This document shows positions 32,266 to 40,002 of a DNA stretch of 64,000 nucleotides, one piece after another. The stretch spans positions 1-64,000 of the forward strand of contig NZ_FQZM01000011.1 in NCBI RefSeq assembly GCF_900142025.1, written 5' to 3'. The notes beneath the pieces are model-generated. The model saw only the letters and a program-made list of their open reading frames with translations. It was not told the origin of the DNA and did no database searches. Numbering within the stretch: position 1 is the first letter of the stretch; every line of letters begins with the position of its first letter. Position numbers and translations under genes: made by a program. Source of the stretch: Desulfofundulus thermosubterraneus DSM 16057. GTDB lineage: Bacteria > Bacillota > Desulfotomaculia > Desulfotomaculales > Desulfovirgulaceae.

Positions 32266-33660
32266 ATGCAGGTGGCACAGGCTGAGATATACGCTATTGT
32301 AGAAAAGATTTTAGAGAAGTTGAACCAGCAAGAAGAAGGTGTACAGGGCGCCTTCTCCAGTTTGGATGAGGCAGTGGAGGCTGCCAGGCGGGCCCAGGAA
32401 AAACTGGCTCTTATGGACCTGGCCCGGCGGGAGGAGCTGATACGGGCCATGCGGGAGGCGGCCCTGGCCAATGTCCGGCTACTGGCTGAAATGGCCGTCC
32501 AGGAGACCGGAAGGGGACGCGTAGAGGACAAAATTATGAAAAACACCCTGGCGGCGCAGAAAACACCTGGCACTGAAGATTTAAAGCCCACGGCTTATAC
32601 CGGTGATTACGGGCTGACCCTCGTCGAAATGGCTCCGGTGGGTATAATTGGCGCCATTACGCCTGTAACCAACCCGGCGGCCACCATCATCAATAACAGT
32701 ATCGGGATGATTGCTGCCGGTAATGCGGTGGTTTTCTCCCCCCATCCTTCAGCCGAGAAGACTTCATTGAAGACCATCGAGATTCTTCATGAGGCCATCA
32801 TACGTGCCGGCGGTCCTTCCGGTCTGGTTGTAGGCCTCAGCGAACCTTCCGTGGAAAAAGCCGGGCAGTTGATGCACCATCCGGGAATCAACATGCTTGT
32901 CGTAACCGGTGGTTCCGGTGTCGTTAAAGCGGCCCTGAGTTCCGGTAAAAAGGCTATCGGCGCCGGTGCGGGCAACCCGCCGGTACTGGTAGATCACACG
33001 GCCGATATAGAAAGGGCTGCCCGGGACATTGTCATGGGGGCCAGTTTTGATAACAACATGCCCTGTGTCTGCGAGAAAGTCCTGATCGTGGTTGATGAAG
33101 TGGCTGACGACCTGATCCGCCGGATGCAGCGAGAAGGAGCTTTTCTGGTAAGGGGGAGGGAAGCAGACGCCCTGACCAGGCTGGCTTTTCAGGAGGACGG
33201 GAACGGCCATACAGTGCTCAACCGGGACCTGGTGGGTAAAGATGCTTCTTATATCCTGGAACAGATTGGCGTTAATATGGGTCGCGATACCCGCCTGGTC
33301 ATCATGGAGACGGACCCGGATCATCCGTTTGTAACCCACGAGCAGATGATGCCTGTCCTGCCGGTTGTGCGGGTACGTGATGTCGAAGAGGGGATCCAGC
33401 TGGCTGTGCGTGTGGAGGGTAACAACCGGCATACAGCCATCATGCATTCCAAGCATATCGATTACATGACAGAATTTGCCCGGGCTGTCAAGACCACCAT
33501 TTTTGTGAAAAATGCACCTTGTTATGCCGGCATCGGTGCCGGTGGCGAAGGTTACTGTACTTTTACCATTGCCGGCCCCACGGGCGAAGGCCTGACTTCG
33601 GCCAGGAGCTTTACCCGCCAACGTCGTTGCGTGCTGGTGGATGGTTTCCGGATTATTTAA
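32266..33660 (+). CDS. pduP: CoA-acylating propionaldehyde dehydrogenase
   Basis: The 464-residue enzyme oxidises the dehydratase aldehyde to acyl-CoA with NAD. An N-terminal encapsulation helix (EIYAIVEKILEKLNQQ) precedes the aldehyde dehydrogenase fold, with MAPVGIIGAITPVTNPAATI and the active-site Cys in NMPCVCEKVLIV. It is the normal length for PduP. It lies in the operon between pduO and pduS. Confidence 0.95.
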   Translation: MQVAQAEIYAIVEKILEKLNQQEEGVQGAFSSLDEAVEAARRAQEKLALMDLARREELIRAMREAALANVRLLAEMAVQETGRGRVEDKIMKNTLAAQKTPGTEDLKPTAYTGDYGLTLVEMAPVGIIGAITPVTNPAATIINNSIGMIAAGNAVVFSPHPSAEKTSLKTIEILHEAIIRAGGPSGLVVGLSEPSVEKAGQLMHHPGINMLVVTGGSGVVKAALSSGKKAIGAGAGNPPVLVDHTADIERAARDIVMGASFDNNMPCVCEKVLIVVDEVADDLIRRMQREGAFLVRGREADALTRLAFQEDGNGHTVLNRDLVGKDASYILEQIGVNMGRDTRLVIMETDPDHPFVTHEQMMPVLPVVRVRDVEEGIQLAVRVEGNNRHTAIMHSKHIDYMTEFARAVKTTIFVKNAPCYAGIGAGGEGYCTFTIAGPTGEGLTSARSFTRQRRCVLVDGFRII

Positions 33661-33679
33661 AGAGCGGGTGGGTTGAGCA

Positions 33680-35035
33680 GTGATTGCGTGGAGCAGAGAG
33701 GAAATCATAAGCCGGTTGCGGCAGTCCGGTGTAGTAGGGGCCGGAGGTGCGGGATTTCCCGCCTATATGAAGGCTTCGAGCCGTGCGGAGTGGGTAATTG
33801 CCAACGCCGCTGAGTGTGAGCCTCTCTTACGCGGCAACCAGGAATTGCTCCGTTGTGCTGCTCGCGAGGTGATTGGCGGGCTGAAGATCATGATGCGTGC
33901 AACGGGTGCCGTCAGAGCCGCTATAGGTATTAAAGCCAAGTACAAGGCCGCTGCAGCAGCCTTGCAGGAAGCGCTGGCCGGCGAACCGGAAACAGCGGTG
34001 GAACTGCACTTTCTGGATGATTTTTACCCGGCCGGCGACGAGCATGTACTGGTGTATGAAGTTACCGGGCGCGTTATCCCTCCGGGAGGGATCCCCATCC
34101 AGGTTGGTGTGGTGGTCAATAACGTTGAGACGCTGTTCAATGTGAACCGCGCTATGGAAGGCCGGCCTGTAATTGAAAAAATAGTCACCATGACCGGTGC
34201 TGTACAAAGGCCGGTGACCCTTCAGGTACCGGTGGGGACGCCTGTTAAACACCTGCTCCACCTGGCCGGGGGGCCGCAAATAAATACATTTGCCATTATA
34301 GAAGGGGGCCCGATGATGGGCCGCCTGGTGGATCTGGATGCTGTAGTTACGAGAACCACCGGCGGGATTATCGTCCTGCCGGCCGATCACCCCCTGGTTT
34401 TAAGCAAAAAGGTGGATATTGGTATGGACCTGCGGCGGACGCGGGGAATGTGCTGCCACTGCGGTTACTGTACGGAACTTTGTCCCCGTTATCTGCTGGG
34501 TCACGGCCTGCGGCCGGATCGCAATATGGCCGGCCTGGCATATGCGACCGGTGAACTGGTTGCCGGGGGAGCCCCGTGGCTTTGTTCGGAATGCGGCCTG
34601 TGTGAGGTTTTCGCCTGTCCCATGGAACTCAGTCCCAGGCGGGTGAATGCGTGGTTGAAGCGTCAAATGTCCCGCAGCGGGTTCAAGCCGCCCGGGGGTG
34701 AATTACATGGTTTGCATCCCCAGAGGTCATATCGCCGCGTACCCACGGCGCGTCTGGTAGCCCGGCTGGGTCTGTCGCGTTACGATATCCCGGCACCCCT
34801 CCAGGAGGAAAGCGTGCGTCCGCAGAAGGTGCGGTTGATGCTCAAACAGCATACAGGAGTGCCAGCAGAACCGGTTGTTGAACCCGGGGAACGGGTGGCA
34901 GCCGGTCAGGTGGTGGCTGAGGTACCGGATAACGCTCTGGGTGTGCCGATTCATGCCAGCATCGAGGGCCGCGTTGCGCAGGTATCCGCAGATGCGGTGG
35001 TAATCGAGTCAGAAAGGGTGGGTGAAGGCGGTTGA
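33680..35035 (+). CDS. pduS: PduS: RnfC-like flavin/iron-sulfur corrin reductase
   Basis: The 451-residue protein has an RnfC/NuoF-like nucleotide-binding N-terminus (VGAGGAGFPAYMKASSRAEW, NAAECEPLLRGNQELL), a SLBB region, two [4Fe-4S] motifs (CCHCGYCTELCPR and CSECGLCEVFACP), and a C-terminal sandwich barrel-like segment (VEPGERVAAGQVVAEVP). PduS reduces cobalamin for PduO and can use NADH. Start GTG 33680 after GAGCGGGTGGG. It overlaps pduT by four bases, consistent with direct partnership. Confidence 0.93.
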   Translation: MIAWSREEIISRLRQSGVVGAGGAGFPAYMKASSRAEWVIANAAECEPLLRGNQELLRCAAREVIGGLKIMMRATGAVRAAIGIKAKYKAAAAALQEALAGEPETAVELHFLDDFYPAGDEHVLVYEVTGRVIPPGGIPIQVGVVVNNVETLFNVNRAMEGRPVIEKIVTMTGAVQRPVTLQVPVGTPVKHLLHLAGGPQINTFAIIEGGPMMGRLVDLDAVVTRTTGGIIVLPADHPLVLSKKVDIGMDLRRTRGMCCHCGYCTELCPRYLLGHGLRPDRNMAGLAYATGELVAGGAPWLCSECGLCEVFACPMELSPRRVNAWLKRQMSRSGFKPPGGELHGLHPQRSYRRVPTARLVARLGLSRYDIPAPLQEESVRPQKVRLMLKQHTGVPAEPVVEPGERVAAGQVVAEVPDNALGVPIHASIEGRVAQVSADAVVIESERVGEGG

Positions 35036-35580
35036 TGAATACCTTAGGTATGGTGGAGTGGCGGGGTATTGCCCGCGGCATAGCAGCTACGGATGCGTTG
35101 CTCAAATCTTCACCGGTCGAACTGGTGCTGGCCACCCCCGTTTGTCCGGGTAAGTTTGTAACCATGATCAGCGGTGAAGTAGGGGCCGTGCACAATGCCG
35201 TGCGTACGGCGGTGGATTTTGACTCCGAAAATGTAGTGGATTCGCTTGTGCTCGGTACGGTGCACCCATCGGTGGTTCCGGCCCTGACCGGTACGGCGGC
35301 CGTTCCTGCCGCAAGGGGGTCGCTTGGAGTCATTGAGACCTTTGCCTGTGCGGCTGCCATCAAAGCAGGGGATGCTGCCGCTAAAGGCGGGCAGGTTCAG
35401 TTGCTGGAGATCCGCCTGGCGCGGGGTCTGGGCGGTAAATCCATGGTTTTCCTGCAGGGTGAGGTGGCGGCGGTACAGTCGGCCGTGGGACGCGCTGTCG
35501 CTGCTGTGGAGAACGGCCTGATCGTGGGTGTGGAGGTAATTTCCAGCCTCCACAGGTCATTGTGGGAAAAGCTGTTTTAA
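35032..35580 (+). CDS. pduT: PduT: tandem BMC shell protein with Fe-S ligand cysteine
   Basis: The 182-residue protein has two BMC domains (TLGMVEWRGIARGIAATDAL and SLGVIETFACAAAIKAGDAA). Cys38 in the PVCPGKF motif corresponds to the cysteine that, three per trimer, holds a [4Fe-4S] cluster in the pore of Salmonella PduT. It is encoded with pduS, fitting electron passage across the shell. Confidence 0.94.
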   Translation: MMNTLGMVEWRGIARGIAATDALLKSSPVELVLATPVCPGKFVTMISGEVGAVHNAVRTAVDFDSENVVDSLVLGTVHPSVVPALTGTAAVPAARGSLGVIETFACAAAIKAGDAAAKGGQVQLLEIRLARGLGGKSMVFLQGEVAAVQSAVGRAVAAVENGLIVGVEVISSLHRSLWEKLF

Positions 35581-35605
35581 CAGGCAGGAGAAAGGAAGAA
35601 GTTTT

Positions 35606-36736
35606 ATGACGGGGCAGAACAACGAAGAAAAGGTTCTCGTTATCAATCCCGGTTCCACCTCGACCAAAATAGCTTTTTTTATGGGTGAGGACAAGCGGTG
35701 GGTTACGAATATCACCCATCCTGCGGATGAGCTGGCGGTTTTCCCCCGCGTGGTTGACCAGCTTGACTACCGGCTACAGGCATTGCGCGGAGAATTACAG
35801 AACAGAGGCCTGGACATTGAAGAGTTAGCCGCCATCGCGGCACGGGGCGGCTTGCTCAAGCCGATTCCCGGCGGCGTGTATGCGGTGGACCGGGCCATGC
35901 TTGAGGAACTGCGGGAAGAACGTTACGGCAGGCATGCTTCCAACCTGGGTGCCCTTTTGGCCTATGAGCTGGGTTCTCCACACAACATTCCTTCATATAT
36001 CGTTGACCCCATCTGCGTAGATGAACTGGAACCGGTGGCCCGGATTTCCGGTTTGCCCCAGATCCAGCGACGGAGCGTGTTTCACGCATTGAACCAGAAG
36101 CGCCAGGCCAGGCGCGCGGCAGCAGAACTGGGTAAGAAATACGAGGAAGTGAATCTGATTGTAGCACACCTGGGCGGTGGTATAACCGTCGGTGCTCACC
36201 GCCGGGGCCGGGTGGTGGATGTAAGCAACGGGGTGGACGGGGAAGGCCCGCTCACCCCTGAGCGCAGCGGTTCGCTCCCGGCGGCGGAGGTGGTGCGCCT
36301 GGCTTTTAGCGGTCGCTACACCCGGGAGGAACTGCTCCGCCTGATCAACGGGCGGGGTGGGTTTGTTGCTTACCTGGGGACAAACAGTGCCCGGGAGGTG
36401 GAAGAGCGGGCTGCTGCAGGGGATGCAGAAGCAGACCTCCTGTTTGCAGCGCTATGCTACCAGGTTGCGCGGGAGATTGGTGCCTGTGCGGCAGTTCTTT
36501 CCGGCCAGGTCGATGCGGTTGTACTGACGGGAGGACTAGCGCACAGCCGGCGCGCGGTGGAAGAAATAAGAAAGCGAGTGGAGTTTATCGCCCCGGTGCT
36601 TGTTTACCCCGGCGAGGACGAGATGGCTGCCCTGGCCGAGGGTGTGCTGAGAGTCCTGAGGGGTGAGGAAGCATCGCGGTCTTATCAATACGAGGGGGTG
36701 GGATGGGCAGGCAAGGAAGAGAAAGTAGCGGGTTAA
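35606..36736 (+). CDS. buk: Butyrate-kinase-type acyl kinase
   Basis: The 376-residue protein is an ASKHA kinase of the butyrate kinase group: VLVINPGSTSTKIAFF, AARGGLLKPIPGGVYAVD, HLGGGITVGAHRRGRVVD and VVLTGGLAHS. It would convert acyl-phosphate from PduL to the free acid with ATP formation, a task done by PduW (acetate/propionate kinase type) in Salmonella. The physiological substrate is inferred from context as propionyl- or 3-hydroxypropionyl-phosphate. No encapsulation helix is seen, so it likely acts in the cytosol. Confidence 0.88.
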   Translation: MTGQNNEEKVLVINPGSTSTKIAFFMGEDKRWVTNITHPADELAVFPRVVDQLDYRLQALRGELQNRGLDIEELAAIAARGGLLKPIPGGVYAVDRAMLEELREERYGRHASNLGALLAYELGSPHNIPSYIVDPICVDELEPVARISGLPQIQRRSVFHALNQKRQARRAAAELGKKYEEVNLIVAHLGGGITVGAHRRGRVVDVSNGVDGEGPLTPERSGSLPAAEVVRLAFSGRYTREELLRLINGRGGFVAYLGTNSAREVEERAAAGDAEADLLFAALCYQVAREIGACAAVLSGQVDAVVLTGGLAHSRRAVEEIRKRVEFIAPVLVYPGEDEMAALAEGVLRVLRGEEASRSYQYEGVGWAGKEEKVAG

Positions 36737-36899
36737 GATTAAGTGTGCATACCGACAAAAAATATGAGGAGGAATTAAAAGAGCTGCAAGGGAGAGATTT
36801 AGTTGTTTTAAGTATTTGCAGAATCAACCTGTTGTACCTGTACTAACTGTTTTTCAACGAGCACATTTTCATTCAATTATTATATGAGGAGGAAGAAAT

Positions 36900-38003
36900 A
36901 TGAGCATCAAAATACTAATTTCTCCAAGTCGCTATGTGCAGGGCCCCGGGGCGATCCATTCCTTGGGTGAGCAGGTGAAAACCTTTGGGCAAAAAGCTTT
37001 CATAACTGGAGGAAAAACTGCCCTAAAAGAAACCCGTGGAGATATTGAAAAAAGTTTAAAGGAGCATAATGTAGATTCTGTATTTGAAGTATTTCGGGGA
37101 GAGTGTTGCGATAGCGAAATAGAGAGACTTAAAGCTGCTGCTACAGCAGCGGGGGCAGATTTCATAGTTGCTGTAGGTGGCGGTAAAGTCATTGATGCAG
37201 GCAAAGCAGTTGCATGCTTAATGAATAAACCGGTTGTTATCGTTCCTACTATTGCTGCTACGGATGCTCCATGTAGCGCCCTCGCGGTTATTTACACAGA
37301 AGAAGGTGTCTTTGATCGTTACTTTATCCTACCCCAAAACCCCAATCTGCTGGTTGTCGATACTGCCATTATTGCTAAAGCTCCGGTACGCTTCCTGGTT
37401 TCTGGTATGGGAGATGCTCTTGCAACCTGGTTTGAAGCTGATTCTTGTGCTAAATCTGCAGCAAAGAATATTCCTGGTGGGTATACTACCGTTACTGCAT
37501 TAAACTTGGCACGACTCTGTTATGATATCCTGTTAGAATATGGAGAGGCTGCTAAGCTTGCCGTAGAAAGGGGAGTGGCAACACCAGCAGTTGAAAAGAT
37601 AATAGAAGCCAACACGCTGCTTAGCGGTATTGGTTTTGAAAGCTCTGGCCTTGCAGCAGCTCATGCTATTCATGATGGATTAACAGTGCTGGAAGAAACC
37701 CACCATAGCTATCATGGGGAAAAAGTTGCCTTCGGTACCCTGGCCCACCTGGTACTGGAAGACCGTCCGTGGGCAGAAATCAATGAGGTCCTGGATTTTT
37801 GCACGAGGGTCGGGCTTCCTGTAACTCTGGCGCAGATAGGGGTTACAGATCCTACCCCTGAAAAGATTATGCGCGTAGCTGAAAAGGTATGTGAACCTGG
37901 TATGATGGTTCACAATATGCCTTTCCCTGTGACACCACAGATGGTCTACAACGCAATATATGGTGCCGATGCTATTGGAAAAGCTTATCTCGCAAAAAGA
38001 TAA
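36900..38003 (+). CDS. gldA: Glycerol dehydrogenase (GldA family), second copy, AT-rich
   Basis: The 367-residue protein is closely similar to the first copy over its whole length, including the metal-binding motifs (AAAHAIHDGL, HHSYHGEKV). At DNA level it differs strongly: codons end mostly in A or T (for example runs of gct, gca, ata), unlike the GC-rich genes on both sides. This suggests a different origin rather than a recent tandem duplication. AGGAGGAAG precedes the ATG. The 163-bp gap upstream is AT-rich and may contain its own promoter. Confidence 0.9.
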   Translation: MSIKILISPSRYVQGPGAIHSLGEQVKTFGQKAFITGGKTALKETRGDIEKSLKEHNVDSVFEVFRGECCDSEIERLKAAATAAGADFIVAVGGGKVIDAGKAVACLMNKPVVIVPTIAATDAPCSALAVIYTEEGVFDRYFILPQNPNLLVVDTAIIAKAPVRFLVSGMGDALATWFEADSCAKSAAKNIPGGYTTVTALNLARLCYDILLEYGEAAKLAVERGVATPAVEKIIEANTLLSGIGFESSGLAAAHAIHDGLTVLEETHHSYHGEKVAFGTLAHLVLEDRPWAEINEVLDFCTRVGLPVTLAQIGVTDPTPEKIMRVAEKVCEPGMMVHNMPFPVTPQMVYNAIYGADAIGKAYLAKR

Positions 38004-38033
38004 TTCCCCTGGTAAAATCACTAAAAGAGAAAA

Positions 38034-38058
38034 GCCGGAGCGAATTTTTCGCTCCGGC
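38034..38058 (+). other. Perfect 11-bp hairpin between gldA copy 2 and the DUF1097 gene
   Basis: GCCGGAGCGAA (38034-38044) and TTCGCTCCGGC (38048-38058) form a perfect stem with a TTT loop. It lacks a T-run and ends just before the ribosome site of the next gene, so a role in mRNA processing or differential expression is more likely than full termination. Confidence 0.55.
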
Positions 38059-38085
38059 CCCACAAAATACAGGAGGTAATTTAAG

Positions 38086-38550
38086 ATGCAGTTTTTCCCC
38101 CTTGCTTTAAGTATAGCAGTTCTGGCAGGAATTTGGACATATTTTTCTGGCCAATTTAATCTTCTTACCTGGCCTGCTTTTGTAGGTTGGGCACTGTTTT
38201 TTGCTTCCGGGGGTAATGCAGAGTCGGTTAAAAAGACGTTTTTCCCATCGGTTTGCGGTGTAATCCTGGGTTATTTAGCGGTGATCTGCGCCCCATACCT
38301 GGGTGGTCCCGCATTGGGGGTTGCTGTCGGAGTAACGATTATTGCATTCATTATGGTTATGCTTGCCCCGATTGATATTTTTGCTTTCGTACCGGCACAG
38401 TTTGCGTGCTGTGCAGCATTTTTTGGAACTGGTGCTAAGTTTTGGCCAACGATAATTCCGCTCGTCACCGGGATAGGATTAGGATACATTTCCGCTATAT
38501 TACCCAATTTATTTACTAAACAGGGTAAAAAGGATTCCGCAGCTCATTAG
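38086..38550 (+). CDS. DUF1097 small membrane protein
   Basis: The 154-residue protein has five or so hydrophobic segments and resembles the DUF1097 family (YcdZ-like): LTWPAFVGWALFFASGGN and PAQFACCAAFFGTGAKFWPT. Function is unknown; polyol or small-molecule transport is a guess from its neighbour gldA. Like gldA copy 2 it is AT-rich. AGGAGGTAA precedes the ATG, and a terminator follows. Confidence 0.7.
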   Translation: MQFFPLALSIAVLAGIWTYFSGQFNLLTWPAFVGWALFFASGGNAESVKKTFFPSVCGVILGYLAVICAPYLGGPALGVAVGVTIIAFIMVMLAPIDIFAFVPAQFACCAAFFGTGAKFWPTIIPLVTGIGLGYISAILPNLFTKQGKKDSAAH

Positions 38551-38593
38551 GATAATTTTAATTATCAAATTTTTATGACCTCAAAAAATCTTT

Positions 38594-38628
38594 GCCTTCA
38601 GCTGGAAATGATCCGCTGAAGGCTTTTT
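38594..38628 (+). terminator. Terminator after the DUF1097 gene
   Basis: GCCTTCAGC (38594-38602) pairs with GCTGAAGGC (38615-38623), followed by TTTTT. Confidence 0.85.
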
Positions 38629-38697
38629 ACATAATTTACTGACAGTCTTTCCGTTGACTATGACGTAACAATGTTTAATAATTTAATTGTTAGCAAT

Positions 38698-38723
38698 ATA
38701 AGTAAACATTATAAGTAAACATT
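38698..38723 (+). promoter_or_regulatory. Tandem 13-bp repeat ATAAGTAAACATT before the regulator operon
   Basis: ATAAGTAAACATT occurs twice without a gap, at 38698-38710 and 38711-38723, about 30 bases before the kinase start. A related inverted piece (AATGTTTA) is near 38670. Direct repeats of this size suit an AraC-type regulator such as the one encoded in this operon, so autoregulation is possible. Confidence 0.5.
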
Positions 38724-38754
38724 CTAAATCGCAATGAAAAAGAAGGGGTTCCGG

Positions 38755-39981
38755 ATGGCTGAGTACGTTTATGGCCTGCCGGTGCAGGGCTATCTGAGGG
38801 AATTAGTGGCAGTATCCCTGCTGCAGGAGGTCGTGGATAAATTTGCCAGAGCCACGGGTGTTGCGGCCATCGTGGTGGACGTGGACGGAACACCCATCAC
38901 CAAGCCCAGTAATTTCACCGCCTTTTGCCGTTTGGTGCGCTCCTCGCCGGTTGGTGAGAAAGGGTGTTATGAATCGGATCGGCGTGTAGGTGAGGCGGCA
39001 GCCAAGTGGAAAAGCCTCAGCCTGCACCAGTGCCACTGTACTTTGATCGATATGGCGGCCCCGCTAATTGTGGACGGCGTGTACTGGGGAGCGGTACTTT
39101 GCGGGCAGGTATTGCTGGAGCCTCCGCAGGAGGAGCAGATTAAGCAGGTTCGGCAGGTGGCCCGCCAGTACGGGCTGGACGAAGAAAAAATGTGCGCTGC
39201 GCTGCACAAGATAGAGGTGGTTACGGAGGAAAAAATCCGGGCTGCCGGAGAACTTTTGCAAATAGTGGCCAATTATATTGTCGAGATGAGCGTATCACGC
39301 ATTACCAGCCAACGTCTCACCCGGCAGCTTAAAGAAAAGGCCGATATGGAACGGGTGATGCACCAGCTGGAACTGCGTGCCCTGCAGTCCCAGGTTAACC
39401 CCCACTTCCTGTTTAACACACTCAATGCTGCCTGCCGGCTGGCCATGATTGAAGGGGCCTCCCAGACCGAAGAATTGATCTATGCGCTGTCCGGGCTGCT
39501 CCGGTACACTCTGCGCAAGATAGACCAGATGGTTTCCCTTCGGGAGGAGCTGGAACATATTACTAACTATTTGTTTATCCAGAGAACACGGTATGGGAAT
39601 CATATTAAAGTTAAAATTCACGCCCAACCCGAAGCGTTGAATGCCATGATTCCCCTGATGACCCTGCAGCCGCTGGTCGAGAACGCCATCGTGCACGGCC
39701 TGGAACTCAAAGAGGACGGGGGAACCATATTCATCAACGCCCGGTGTTTTGGAGAAAGGATATGCATTGAAGTTCGCGATACCGGGCTGGGGATGGAACC
39801 GGGGGTGGCGAGCCAGGTCCTGGAAGGTAACCGGTCCGGGCTCGGACATACCACCGGCCTCGGTTTAAGCAATGTGCACCAGAGGTTGCGGCACTGCTTC
39901 GGCGAGAAATACGGCCTGGAAATTTTTAGTTCGCCTGGAGAAGGGACGACAGTGAAAGTCTGGATTCCCTTAAAGAGTTGA
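38755..39981 (+). CDS. PocR-domain histidine kinase (LytS/YesM class)
   Basis: The 408-residue soluble kinase has an N-terminal PocR sensory domain (~20-190; LLQEVVDKFARATGVAAIVV, NFTAFCRLVRSS, CYESDRR, HQCHCTLIDMAAPLIVDG) and then a His_kinase module (LRALQSQVNPHFLFNTLNAA) and ATPase domain (LQPLVENAIVHGLE, DTGLGM, GLGLSNVHQRL). In Salmonella the PocR domain is part of the AraC-type activator of pdu and cob genes and responds to propanediol. Here it is on a kinase. ATG 38755 follows AGAAGGGG. No membrane segment is seen, so the signal is cytosolic. Confidence 0.9.
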   Translation: MAEYVYGLPVQGYLRELVAVSLLQEVVDKFARATGVAAIVVDVDGTPITKPSNFTAFCRLVRSSPVGEKGCYESDRRVGEAAAKWKSLSLHQCHCTLIDMAAPLIVDGVYWGAVLCGQVLLEPPQEEQIKQVRQVARQYGLDEEKMCAALHKIEVVTEEKIRAAGELLQIVANYIVEMSVSRITSQRLTRQLKEKADMERVMHQLELRALQSQVNPHFLFNTLNAACRLAMIEGASQTEELIYALSGLLRYTLRKIDQMVSLREELEHITNYLFIQRTRYGNHIKVKIHAQPEALNAMIPLMTLQPLVENAIVHGLELKEDGGTIFINARCFGERICIEVRDTGLGMEPGVASQVLEGNRSGLGHTTGLGLSNVHQRLRHCFGEKYGLEIFSSPGEGTTVKVWIPLKS

Positions 39982-40002
39982 TGGTTCCGGAAGGGGATTT
40001 TT

